A DNA stretch of 64,000 bases from an uncultured Paracoccaceae bacterium (GTDB lineage: Bacteria; Pseudomonadota; Alphaproteobacteria; Rhodobacterales; Rhodobacteraceae): NCBI GenBank assembly GCA_947503175.1, contig CANNCO010000001.1:744001-808000 (forward strand). The letters run 5' to 3'. Positions 1 to 7,816 of this stretch are shown one piece after another. Position numbers and translations under genes: made by a program. Within the stretch, counting starts at the first letter, position 1. The number at the start of each line of letters is the position of its first letter. A model generated the notes under the pieces. That model had not been told where the DNA came from and did not search any database. It saw only the letters and a program-made list of their open reading frames with translations.

Positions 1-920
1 ACCAGATGCGCGATGGCCCCGTCCGAGGCAATCAGGATCTCGGCGGTCTGGCCGTCGCGGATCGACAGATCGGCATTGTCCACCTCCGCCTCGACGCGAA
101 ACGTGCGCGTCGTGGGATCGGCAGACCGGCTGAGAAAGGTCACGTTTCCAACCACTTCCCGGCCGGAGGCGAGCCGCGCGGCGGCCTGGGCGCCGACTTC
201 GATTCGGTCCACCTCGGTCTCGGCCGCAAAGCCGACCATCTTCATGGGATCAAGCTGGATCACCGTTGCGCAAAGCGCACCGGGCTGAAGAAGACTGCCG
301 ATCTCGGCGGTGTCGGTTTCCAGAAGTCCCTCGAAGGGCGCCCTGATCTCAAGCCGCTCAAGATCCTTTTCGACCCCGGCGATTGCCGCATCGGCGCTTT
401 GCACCCCTGCACGTGCCGCTTGCACGGCGGCGCGGGCGGCGGTCACCCGGGTTTCGGCGGCAAATCCGTCTTCCGACAGCCGTTCCGCGGCGCGTTCGTT
501 GATCTCCGCATCGGCGAGGCGGGCAAGCGCCTCTTCCCGGCGCGATTGCGCTTCGGACAAAGACGCGCCACGTGTGCCGGGCTCAATCCGGCACAACAGA
601 TCGCCCGCGGCAACCTTCGCGCCCTTTCGGAGCGGCTCCGATGTCACCAGCCCGCCCGTTTCAGCCCGTACATCCACCTGCCGCGCGGCCTCGGTCCGGC
701 CACGCAGGATAACGGCGCTGTCGATCATCCGCGCCGCGGATTGCTGGGCCACGACGGCGATACTGCCCGCGACCGGTTCCTGAGGGATGTCCGCGACGGT
801 TTCTGCCGTTGCCGGGGCATCGGTCTGGCCGGAAAAACTCAAAAGATCGTCACGCTGAAACACCAAAAGGTACAGCACGGCAACCACGACCACCGCCGTT
901 ACGATTGAAATCAGTCTCAT
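1..920 (-). CDS. RND efflux periplasmic adaptor (HlyD/MFP family), 5' part only
   Basis: The reverse strand reads from an ATG at 920 off the left edge, giving about 306 residues of a membrane fusion protein. These adaptors link an inner-membrane RND pump to an outer-membrane channel. An N-terminal membrane anchor (MRLISIVTAVVVVAVLYLL) is followed by a beta-barrel/lipoyl half motif around VDVRAETGGLVTSEPLRKG, a helical hairpin rich in Ala/Glu/Arg, the second lipoyl half (LEIRAPFEGLLETDT) and the start of the beta-barrel domain. The pump gene would lie to the left, outside the window. The upstream region carries a TetR-type palindrome at 1027-1039. The family is clear; the substrate is not. Confidence 0.85.
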   Translation of the reverse strand, partial: MRLISIVTAVVVVAVLYLLVFQRDDLLSFSGQTDAPATAETVADIPQEPVAGSIAVVAQQSAARMIDSAVILRGRTEAARQVDVRAETGGLVTSEPLRKGAKVAAGDLLCRIEPGTRGASLSEAQSRREEALARLADAEINERAAERLSEDGFAAETRVTAARAAVQAARAGVQSADAAIAGVEKDLERLEIRAPFEGLLETDTAEIGSLLQPGALCATVIQLDPMKMVGFAAETEVDRIEVGAQAAARLASGREVVGNVTFLSRSADPTTRTFRVEAEVDNADLSIRDGQTAEILIASDGAIAHL

Positions 921-1026
921 CTCTCTGTGCGTCTTTCCGTCGGGGCGCGCGCGCCCGCTAGCCTGATCTTTTTTCGTCCAACTGTGTTTCTACGCAATAG
1001 TATCGGTGTTGGATGCACAAAATGTG

Positions 1027-1043
1027 CTGAACCGTTCAGTTCA
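1027..1043. promoter_or_regulatory. TetR/AcrR-type palindromic operator candidate
   Basis: CTGAAC-C-GTTCAG (1027-1039) is a perfect 6-1-6 inverted repeat, directly followed by another GTTCA (to 1043). It lies about 107 bp upstream of the efflux adaptor start. TGAAC/GTTCA palindromes before RND pumps are usual for TetR/AcrR repressors; the repressor gene is not in this window. The assignment is inference from position and symmetry. Confidence 0.45.
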
Positions 1044-1183
1044 ATTTATACCCTCTGACCGGGTTCCGCAAGTGGTAGCGCAATCACCTGCGGCATGTTC
1101 GTGCCATGAACGCATCGTGTGGCCTTGTCCCGGGCCACAACATGAGGGTATCAGGACGCGAATAACGATGGCGGGAGTCCGGG

Positions 1184-1837
1184 GTGGCCAGCGAAGAGAG
1201 TTTCATCAAGGAAGTGACCGAAGAGGTCCGCCGCGAGCGCCTGTTCGGATATCTGCGGCGTTATGGCTGGATCGGCATTGTTCTGGTGCTCCTGCTCGTC
1301 GGCGGGGCCACCTGGAACGAGATACGCAACGCCAACGCGCGGGCCGAGGCGCAGGTGCGGGGCGATGCGATTCTGAACGCGCTTGACGCCGAAACGCCCC
1401 AGGCGCGCGCCGCCGGCATCGCGGCGATCAACGCTGACGGGGATGCCGCGGCGATCATCGCGCTCATGGCCGCGGCGCAGGCGACCGATGCGGAAACGGC
1501 AGGGGCCGCGATCGACCGGCTCGAAACACTGGCCGCGGATACGACGCTCGCTCCGGCCTATCGCGATCTTGCATCGTTCAAGTCGATCCTTCTGCGGGGA
1601 TCCGATCTGACGCCGGAAGAGCGTATCGAACGGTTGTCGCCGCTGACATTTCCCGGTGCGCCTTATCGTCCGCTTGCCCTTGAGGCTACGGCCTATGCCC
1701 ATATAGAGATGGGCGAGACCGATCAGGCGCTCGCGATCCTCACCGATCTTCTGGCGGATAGCGAAGTGACCCAAGGCTTGCGTCAGCGCGCAAGTCAGTT
1801 GATTGTGGCACTGGGTGGCGAGCTGGACGCATCCTGA
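1184..1837 (+). CDS. TPR-type inner-membrane protein, YfgM-like
   Basis: A 217-residue protein with a cytoplasmic N-terminus, one membrane helix at about residues 28-46 (IGIVLVLLLVGGATW) and an Ala-rich helical periplasmic region of TPR character. This matches the YfgM / DUF2133 layout, a SecYEG-associated factor whose gene in many proteobacteria sits just before bamB and der, exactly as here. The start is a GTG at 1184 preceded by a GGAG-like site; no in-frame ATG gives the conserved N-terminus. It is probably co-transcribed with bamB, 46 bp downstream. The function is inferred from family and gene order. Confidence 0.8.
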   Translation: MASEESFIKEVTEEVRRERLFGYLRRYGWIGIVLVLLLVGGATWNEIRNANARAEAQVRGDAILNALDAETPQARAAGIAAINADGDAAAIIALMAAAQATDAETAGAAIDRLETLAADTTLAPAYRDLASFKSILLRGSDLTPEERIERLSPLTFPGAPYRPLALEATAYAHIEMGETDQALAILTDLLADSEVTQGLRQRASQLIVALGGELDAS

Positions 1838-1883
1838 GAATGCACCAGCAGGCCCGGATGGGGACAGGAGAGCAGGACCAGCC

Positions 1884-3200
1884 ATGTTTCGTGTGACAGG
1901 AGTTGTCGCGGGCGTTCTGGCGCTGGCCCTTACGGCCGCATGCGATCGTGAACAGCCGCTGCCGGGAGAACGTCTTGACCTGCGCGCGCCGCTCAATGGT
2001 GCGGTCGCAGAGGACGCGCCGGTGACCAGCTTCGCCCCGTTCGTGCCGCCACCCACGCAAGTCACTCAATCCTGGACCCATCGCGCCGGCAGCGTGACCC
2101 ACCAGGTCACCCATCCCGCCTTTACCGCCAGCCCGCAACTTCTGTGGTCGGCCCGGATCGGCGCAGGCGACAGCCGCAGGCACCGCATCACCGCCGACCC
2201 GGTCGTTGCAGGCGGCCGGATTTTCACGATGGACAGCCGCTCGACCGTCACCGCGGTTGCGACCGACGGCGCGGTGCTCTGGTCCCATGATCTGACCCCG
2301 CCTTCCGAACGCGAGGGCGAAAGCACAAGCGGCGGTCTGGCCACGGATGGCAACCGAGTTTACGCAACCTCGGGCTTCGGGCGACTGACAGCCCTCGATG
2401 CCGCGACCGGGGCCGAAGTCTGGACCCAGCGCCTCGGCGCCGCGGCAACCTCGGCGCCGACGGTCGCGGATGGCGTGGTCTATGCGGTCGGCCTCGACAG
2501 CCGCGGCTGGGCGGTTGACGCCGATACCGGCCGCATCGTCTGGGACGTCGCGGGCACGCCCAGCCCGGCGGGCATTCTGTCCGGCGCATCGCCCTCTGTC
2601 ACAGACCGGCTGGTCCTTCTGCCGTTCACCTCCGGCGAACTGGTGGCGGTTCTCAAGCTTTCGGGCCTCCGCGTCTGGACTGCCCCCCTGACCGGTCAGC
2701 GTCAGGGCCGCGTCTATGCGCGGATCAACGATGTGAGCGGCGATCCGGTGGTCGTGGGGGACAAGGTCCATACAGGCACACCCGTGGGCCGCTCGATGCA
2801 GCTTGATCTGGCCTCCGGCGAACGGATCTGGACGGCGCCCGAAGGGGCCATGAGCCCGACCTGGGTCTCCGGCAACTCGGTCTTCCAGATCTCCGACCAG
2901 AACGAGCTTCTGCGCCTTGACGCCGCTACCGGAGCACGTGTCTGGGGCGTGCAGCTGCCCTATTTCACGAACACCCGCGAACGCCGCCGCCGCGCGATCT
3001 ACGACCATTACGGACCGGTCCTTGCCGGCGGGCGTCTGATCGTCTTGTCCGGCGATGGGGAAATGCGCCTCTTCAACCCCGATACCGGCGGCGCGCTGGG
3101 CTCGGTCCCGATCCCGGGCGGTGCGGCCTCGTTGCCGGCCATCGTGGGCGGCACCATGTATGTCGTCTCGGGCAATGGGCAGCTTCACGCTTTCAGGTGA
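1884..3200 (+). CDS. bamB: Outer membrane assembly lipoprotein BamB
   Basis: A 438-residue lipoprotein: signal peptide with lipobox LTAAC (Cys at about residue 21), then an eight-bladed PQQ-type beta-propeller with repeated blade signatures such as LDAATGAEVW, VDADTGRIVWD and LDAATGARVWG. BamB is the scaffold lipoprotein of the BAM complex, which folds outer membrane proteins in the periplasm. The ATG at 1884 is chosen because it begins the signal peptide and has AGGAG-like sequence upstream; a longer reading frame upstream adds a non-signal extension. It sits between the YfgM-like gene and der, the common proteobacterial order. Confidence 0.92.
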   Translation: MFRVTGVVAGVLALALTAACDREQPLPGERLDLRAPLNGAVAEDAPVTSFAPFVPPPTQVTQSWTHRAGSVTHQVTHPAFTASPQLLWSARIGAGDSRRHRITADPVVAGGRIFTMDSRSTVTAVATDGAVLWSHDLTPPSEREGESTSGGLATDGNRVYATSGFGRLTALDAATGAEVWTQRLGAAATSAPTVADGVVYAVGLDSRGWAVDADTGRIVWDVAGTPSPAGILSGASPSVTDRLVLLPFTSGELVAVLKLSGLRVWTAPLTGQRQGRVYARINDVSGDPVVVGDKVHTGTPVGRSMQLDLASGERIWTAPEGAMSPTWVSGNSVFQISDQNELLRLDAATGARVWGVQLPYFTNTRERRRRAIYDHYGPVLAGGRLIVLSGDGEMRLFNPDTGGALGSVPIPGGAASLPAIVGGTMYVVSGNGQLHAFR

Positions 3201-3248
3201 CGCGAAACCCGTGTATGCGGGCGCCTTCGTGAGAGACCGGAGACTGAG

Positions 3249-4703
3249 ATGAGCTTCACGCTCGCCATCGTTGGCCGCCCGAATGTGGGCAAATCAACCC
3301 TGTTCAACCGCCTTGTGGGCAAGCGTCTGGCACTTGTCGACGATCAGCCGGGCGTGACCCGCGACCTGCGCGAAGGCGCGGCACGGCTGGGCGATCTGCG
3401 TTTTACCGTGATCGACACGGCGGGGCTGGAAGAGGCGACCGATGAAAGCCTGCAGGGCCGCATGCGCAAACTGACCGAACGCGCGGTCGAGATGGCCGAT
3501 ATCTGCCTTTTCATGATCGATGCGCGCGCCGGTGTCCTGCCCGCCGACGAGGTTTTCGCGGGTATCCTGCGCAAGAAATCCGCCCATGTGATCCTTGCGG
3601 CCAACAAGGGCGAGGGCCGCGCGGCGGATGCGGGCGTGATCGAAGCCTACTCGCTCGGCCTTGGCGAACCGATCCGCCTGTCCGCCGAACATGGCGAAGG
3701 GCTGAACGAGCTTTACACCGCCCTCGTTCCCATTGCCGACGAATTCGCCGAACGGGCCGAGGCCGACGCACCGGAGACGGATGTCGAGATCGAGGATGAC
3801 GACGGCCCGCGCGTGCCCACTGCCGAAAAACCCCTGCAAATCGCCGTTGTCGGTCGCCCCAATGCGGGAAAATCGACCCTTATCAACCGGCTTCTTGGCG
3901 AAGAGCGCCTGCTGACCGGGCCGGAGGCCGGCATTACCCGCGACGCGATCTCGGTCCGGATGGACTGGGACGGTCTCCCTGTGCGCCTGTTCGACACGGC
4001 GGGGATGCGCAAGAAGGCCAAGGTGCAGGAAAAGCTTGAGAAACTGTCGGTCTCCGATGGCCTGCGCGCCGTGAAATTCGCGGAAGTCGTGATCGTCCTG
4101 CTCGACGCCGCCATCCCCTTCGAACAGCAGGATCTGCGCATTGCAGATCTCGCGGAACGCGAGGGCAGGGCGGTCGTCGTCGCGGTGAACAAATGGGATG
4201 CAGAACCGCACAAGCAGGCAAAGCTGAAGGAATTGCGCGAGGCGTTCGAGCGTCTCCTGCCGCAACTGCGCGGTGCACAGCTCGTCACCATCTCGGCCAA
4301 GACCGGCAAGGGCCTCGACCGGCTGCGCGCAGCGGTCGAGACGGCGCATGATGTCTGGAACCGCCGCGTGACCACGGCAAAACTGAACCGCTGGCTCGCG
4401 GGCATGGTCGAGATGCATCCGCCCCCCGCGCCCGGCGGACGCCGGATCAAACTGCGCTACATGACACAGGTCAGAACACGGCCCCCGGGTTTTGTCGTCA
4501 TGTGCTCGAACCCCGAGAAGCTGTCGGAGAGTTACACCCGTTACCTGATCAACGGGCTCCGGACGGATTTCGACATGCCGGGCACGCCGATCCGGCTGCA
4601 TATGCGCAGTCAGGCCGAGGATAACCCGTACAAGAACCGTACGAAATCAACGCCGTCGCGTTTGCGCAAGCATCTTGGGAAAGGGCCTGCCGGGGGCTAT
4701 TGA
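3249..4703 (+). CDS. der: Ribosome-associated double GTPase Der (EngA)
   Basis: A 484-residue protein with two tandem Era-type GTPase domains and a C-terminal KH-like domain. G1 motifs are GRPNVGKST (about residue 10) and GRPNAGKST (about residue 205); the G3 motifs DTAGLEE and [10 protein letters not shown] and the G4 motif NKWDAE are visible. The first domain's G4 reads NKGE instead of NKxD. The C-terminal KH-like region starts near residue 380. Der acts in 50S ribosome assembly and is essential in most bacteria. Its stop codon directly abuts the stop of the convergent TspO-like gene with no spacer. Confidence 0.97.
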   Translation: MSFTLAIVGRPNVGKSTLFNRLVGKRLALVDDQPGVTRDLREGAARLGDLRFTVIDTAGLEEATDESLQGRMRKLTERAVEMADICLFMIDARAGVLPADEVFAGILRKKSAHVILAANKGEGRAADAGVIEAYSLGLGEPIRLSAEHGEGLNELYTALVPIADEFAERAEADAPETDVEIEDDDGPRVPTAEKPLQIAVVGRPNAGKSTLINRLLGEERLLTGPEAGITRDAISVRMDWDGLPVRLFDTAGMRKKAKVQEKLEKLSVSDGLRAVKFAEVVIVLLDAAIPFEQQDLRIADLAEREGRAVVVAVNKWDAEPHKQAKLKELREAFERLLPQLRGAQLVTISAKTGKGLDRLRAAVETAHDVWNRRVTTAKLNRWLAGMVEMHPPPAPGGRRIKLRYMTQVRTRPPGFVVMCSNPEKLSESYTRYLINGLRTDFDMPGTPIRLHMRSQAEDNPYKNRTKSTPSRLRKHLGKGPAGGY

Positions 4704-5432
4704 TCAGCGGCGAAGCCCTTGGACCGCGAACCAAAGCACCGTCACCGCCCCGAGAACCGCCAGTATCACCAAACCCGCATTCGTTCCCCAGTTCTGAACG
4801 GCCACTGCCACAAGCGCCCAGGTCAGTGCCGCGCCGTACATGGGCGCGGGCCGCGCCTTCAGGATCGCAACGCCCATGGCAAGTGCCGCAAAAAGCCCCA
4901 GCCACGCCCAGCCGGCAGAATCGGTGATCATCCCGTACCCGGCGCCGAGAAGCGCAAGCGACACAAAGCTGGCCGCGGTCAGCCAGCCCGCATAAAGCGC
5001 AATCGGCGCCCGCAGAAGCCACGGATCGCAGTCAGGTGTCCGAAAGAACGCGATCAGCGCCGCAATCAGCATGCCCCAGATCAGAATCGTGGCCCAGACC
5101 GGGCTGACCAGCGCCACCGAAATCCACGGCGTACCCAGCACCAAAGAGACGATCAGCGGCCAGCGCACCCTGTCCCAGCCCGCCGCATCGGCCCGCTTCA
5201 CAAGTCCGAACCCCGCCGAGACGATCAGCCACAGATAGATCACGCCCCAGATCGAAAACGCATATCCCGCAGGCTGCACGGGCGGATCGATCTGCGGGAT
5301 CGGATAACGCTGCGGATCGAACCCGCCAAAGCCCGAGGTCCAGAATGGCGCGCTTGCGAATGCAACCGCCGCGGTCAGCATCAGGATCGCCTTCATGCGC
5401 CGGCTATCAGTCTGTGTGTTCTGCTCTTCCAT
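4704..5432 (-). CDS. TspO/MBR-related (tryptophan-rich) membrane protein
   Basis: A 242-residue very hydrophobic protein with about seven to eight membrane segments (roughly residues 13-31, 56-77, 91-107, 112-130, 143-165, 174-190, 199-213 and 219-238). The stretch PAGYAFSIWGVIYLW resembles the helix-2 signature of the TspO/MBR family, but the protein is longer than classical 160-residue TspO. Family relatives bind tetrapyrroles or modulate stress responses; no ligand can be assigned here. The ATG at 5432 is preferred over the GTG at 5441 because AGGTG lies seven bases before it. Confidence 0.6.
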   Translation of the reverse strand: MEEQNTQTDSRRMKAILMLTAAVAFASAPFWTSGFGGFDPQRYPIPQIDPPVQPAGYAFSIWGVIYLWLIVSAGFGLVKRADAAGWDRVRWPLIVSLVLGTPWISVALVSPVWATILIWGMLIAALIAFFRTPDCDPWLLRAPIALYAGWLTAASFVSLALLGAGYGMITDSAGWAWLGLFAALAMGVAILKARPAPMYGAALTWALVAVAVQNWGTNAGLVILAVLGAVTVLWFAVQGLRR

Positions 5433-5579
5433 GACACCCACCTAAGACATCGGCAAAGAACTTCCGCAAGCGCCGAATTTGCCGCTAGACAGTTGGCAGC
5501 GGCGGATCGGTTTACTATTTGTTATCCATGGTATCCGCGTTACCGGAACGCGGTCGGACAGACTGTCTCGGGGGATGGG

Positions 5580-6572
5580 ATGAGCAGGATCAAGGAAGCC
5601 TCGCTGGCCTATTGCGAAAAGGACGACCGGATCGCGGCGGTCAGCTATTTCGGAACCTATGCCGTGTTCTTCGCGGCGCTGATCGGTGCGACGCTCCTTT
5701 GGGGGCAGTGGCTCGCCATGGCGCCCTTGGTCGTCATCGCGGCGTTTTCCGGTGTGCGCCTTTACGTGCTTCAGCACGATTGCGGCCATTTCTCTTTGTT
5801 CTCAACCCGTTGGGGGAACATCTGGGCCGGTTACGGCCTGTCCGTCGTTACGCTGACACCGTTCCGGGCGATGCAGTACAATCACAACCTGCACCACGCG
5901 AATGTGGGCAATCTCGACGACCGCGAAACCGGCGAGGTTTTTACGATGACCTTGGCCGAATGGGAGGCCGCGCCCTGGCACAGGCGTCTGTGGTACCGGC
6001 TCTACCGCAACCCTTTCATCATGATCCCGGTGGGCGGACTGTTCGTCTATTTCCTCCGCTACCGCTGGCCCAAGAACGCGGCCCATGTGGGCTGGAAGGG
6101 CATCGCGATCCACAACCTCCTCGTTCTGGGGTTCTTTGGCGGCATGTATCTGGGCTTCGGTCTGCCCGGTCTCTACACCCTGATCGCGGTCGCAATCGTC
6201 TCCACATGGATCGGCGTATTTCTCGTCTATCTCCAGCATAACTTCGAAGACACCCACTGGGCGCACAAGCCAGAGCTCGACTTCGAAACCGCCGTGCTGA
6301 AAGGCTCGTCCTCGCTTGATCTGGGCTGGCTCTGGGATCTGGGTACCGGCAACATCGCCTATCACGACATCCACCATCTGAATCCGCGCATTCCGTCCTA
6401 CCGATTGCGCAAATGCCACCGCGACCTTCGCGACATCATGCAGCCCGATCTGATCGGCTGGCGCGATGCGTTCCGCAGCTTCACGCTGAAGCTCTGGGAT
6501 GAAGAGGCTGAAAAGCTGGTGCCGTTCCCGAAGGCCCGCGAAAAGCGTCCGGCGATCCTGCCCGCCGAATAA
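5580..6572 (+). CDS. Membrane fatty acid desaturase (FADS superfamily)
   Basis: A 330-residue integral membrane di-iron enzyme. The three histidine boxes are intact: HDCGH (66-70), HNLHH (102-106) and HDIHH (262-266), with paired membrane helices between boxes 2 and 3. These bind the di-iron centre that inserts a cis double bond (or hydroxylates) using O2. The ATG at 5580 follows a purine-rich GGGGGATGGG; the reading frame extends upstream, but that part is the antisense of the neighbouring gene. Whether the substrate is an acyl lipid, fatty acid or carotenoid cannot be told from sequence. It is convergent with the YqfO-like gene. Confidence 0.88.
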   Translation: MSRIKEASLAYCEKDDRIAAVSYFGTYAVFFAALIGATLLWGQWLAMAPLVVIAAFSGVRLYVLQHDCGHFSLFSTRWGNIWAGYGLSVVTLTPFRAMQYNHNLHHANVGNLDDRETGEVFTMTLAEWEAAPWHRRLWYRLYRNPFIMIPVGGLFVYFLRYRWPKNAAHVGWKGIAIHNLLVLGFFGGMYLGFGLPGLYTLIAVAIVSTWIGVFLVYLQHNFEDTHWAHKPELDFETAVLKGSSSLDLGWLWDLGTGNIAYHDIHHLNPRIPSYRLRKCHRDLRDIMQPDLIGWRDAFRSFTLKLWDEEAEKLVPFPKAREKRPAILPAE

Positions 6573-6576
6573 CGAC

Positions 6577-7020
6577 CTAGCGATGTTCCGGCGGAACCCA
6601 GTCTTCCGCCGGGCGGTTCCAGAAGCGGTTCGGGTTATCCTCGTCCAGCCCGCGAACATGCAGGCATCGCAGCGCGGGAAGGACGAAAATGACCGGCTCT
6701 TCATAGGGATGCGCCCAATAAATACGTTCCAGCACCCGGGCCAGCCCTGTTTCCTCACCGGCCACAAAGAATGACAGCTCCGAACAAGGCACGGCAACCG
6801 TTTCAGCAGTTGCCGCGTTCCGTCCGGTGCCAAGCGCGCGGAACCTCTGTATCCCCGCCATGGTTTCGAACGTCACCCGGTCATAGTCGCCATAGGTCAG
6901 GGGGTCGGCCTCAAGCACGGCATCAATCACCCGCTGGGCGTGGGCCTCGGGCACCTGAACCACGATGTGAAAGCCGTGGTCAAAATCAAACCGGTCCGAA
7001 TTTGGCTGGGGCAGGGGCAA
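6577..7020 (-). CDS. Stand-alone YqfO/NIF3-insert (CutA/PII-like) domain protein
   Basis: A 147-residue soluble protein. It begins with a beta-strand and a VPEAHAQRVIDAVLEA segment, contains a GDYDRVTFETMAG-like stretch, and has the motif WAHPYEEPVIFVLPAL near residues 104-119. This is the ferredoxin-like domain normally inserted into NIF3/YqfO GTP cyclohydrolase-type proteins, here as an independent protein without the metal-binding NIF3 halves. No function is known. It lies at the end of a minus-strand run after the ArsR regulator. Confidence 0.7.
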   Translation of the reverse strand: MPLPQPNSDRFDFDHGFHIVVQVPEAHAQRVIDAVLEADPLTYGDYDRVTFETMAGIQRFRALGTGRNAATAETVAVPCSELSFFVAGEETGLARVLERIYWAHPYEEPVIFVLPALRCLHVRGLDEDNPNRFWNRPAEDWVPPEHR

Positions 7021-7107
7021 GGTACATCTCCGCTTGGGTGATGCCCTGCTAGCACAGGCCCGCTGCGGATCGGTGCGGGATCGCTTCGGTAACGGTCGAA
7101 CTGTCGC

Positions 7108-7806
7108 TCAGGCCCGCAGATCATCGCTGGAAATCGAAAACGCCTTCCGCAGAACTTCCGCGCCCGCCCCGGTCACCGTCAAAGCGCGGCTGCCCCGATT
7201 CCGTATCAGCCAGCCGGCCTCCAGCGCCCGGTTGAGAAATGCCGTCGCCATCGGCCCCGACAGGTGATGCTTCCGCTCGGTCCAATCAAGGCACAGCGTC
7301 ACCATCGGTTTGCGCGCCCCTGCCGGAACCTCGATCCCAAGGCGCGCGAACAGCGCAACACCTTCGGGTGCCAACACAGCACGCTCCCCCTCAACCTCAA
7401 GCAGACCAAGCGACATCAGCCGCTCCGCGATCCGCACGCCCAGCCGTCCGGCCAGATGGTTGTAACAGCTGCGGGCAAACAGCGCCCCGCTCTCCGGCAG
7501 GCTGCGACCGCGCCCGGAATAGAGGTGATCGGTGGGCGATAGCGCCGACAGTTTTTCCAGCGTTTCCGCAACCTCGGCACTCGCGATGCGGTGAAACACA
7601 TGCCGCCCGCTGCGCACCGATGCCACCAGCCCGGCGGATTGCAGCTTTTGCAGATGTCCCGTCGCGGTCTGTGCTGTCACCCGCGCCGCACTCGCCAGTT
7701 CCTTGTTGGTGAACGCGCGCCCGTCCATCAACTCGCACAGCATCCGCAGCCGGCTGGGATCGGCCAGCGCGGCCCCGATCACATCCAGCCTGGGTTCGGT
7801 ATTCAC
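7108..7806 (-). CDS. ArsR-family winged-helix transcriptional regulator
   Basis: A 232-residue DNA-binding protein. The N-terminal winged helix shows the ArsR-type order: ALADPSRLRMLCEL, a helix-turn-helix around NKELASAARVTAQTATGHL, then LQSAGLVASVRSGRHVFHRI as recognition helix and wing. The C-terminal half (about residues 120-232) is longer than in minimal ArsR proteins and includes a CLDWTERKHHLSG segment seen in fused ArsR regulators of unknown ligand. Single Cys and His residues are present but no classical CxC metal site. It starts 10 bp after the peptide-binding protein gene and is probably co-transcribed with it. Confidence 0.85.
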   Translation of the reverse strand: MNTEPRLDVIGAALADPSRLRMLCELMDGRAFTNKELASAARVTAQTATGHLQKLQSAGLVASVRSGRHVFHRIASAEVAETLEKLSALSPTDHLYSGRGRSLPESGALFARSCYNHLAGRLGVRIAERLMSLGLLEVEGERAVLAPEGVALFARLGIEVPAGARKPMVTLCLDWTERKHHLSGPMATAFLNRALEAGWLIRNRGSRALTVTGAGAEVLRKAFSISSDDLRA

Positions 7807-7816
7807 CCCGCGTCCC

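Noticed and set aside
6-908. Plus-strand 300-codon frame at the left edge
   Set aside because: It is the antisense of the efflux adaptor, which shows clear membrane-fusion-protein motifs on the minus strand.
4719-5579. Upstream extension of the desaturase reading frame
   Set aside because: This part is antisense to the TspO-like gene and Arg/Pro-rich; the ATG at 5580 has a good ribosome-binding site.
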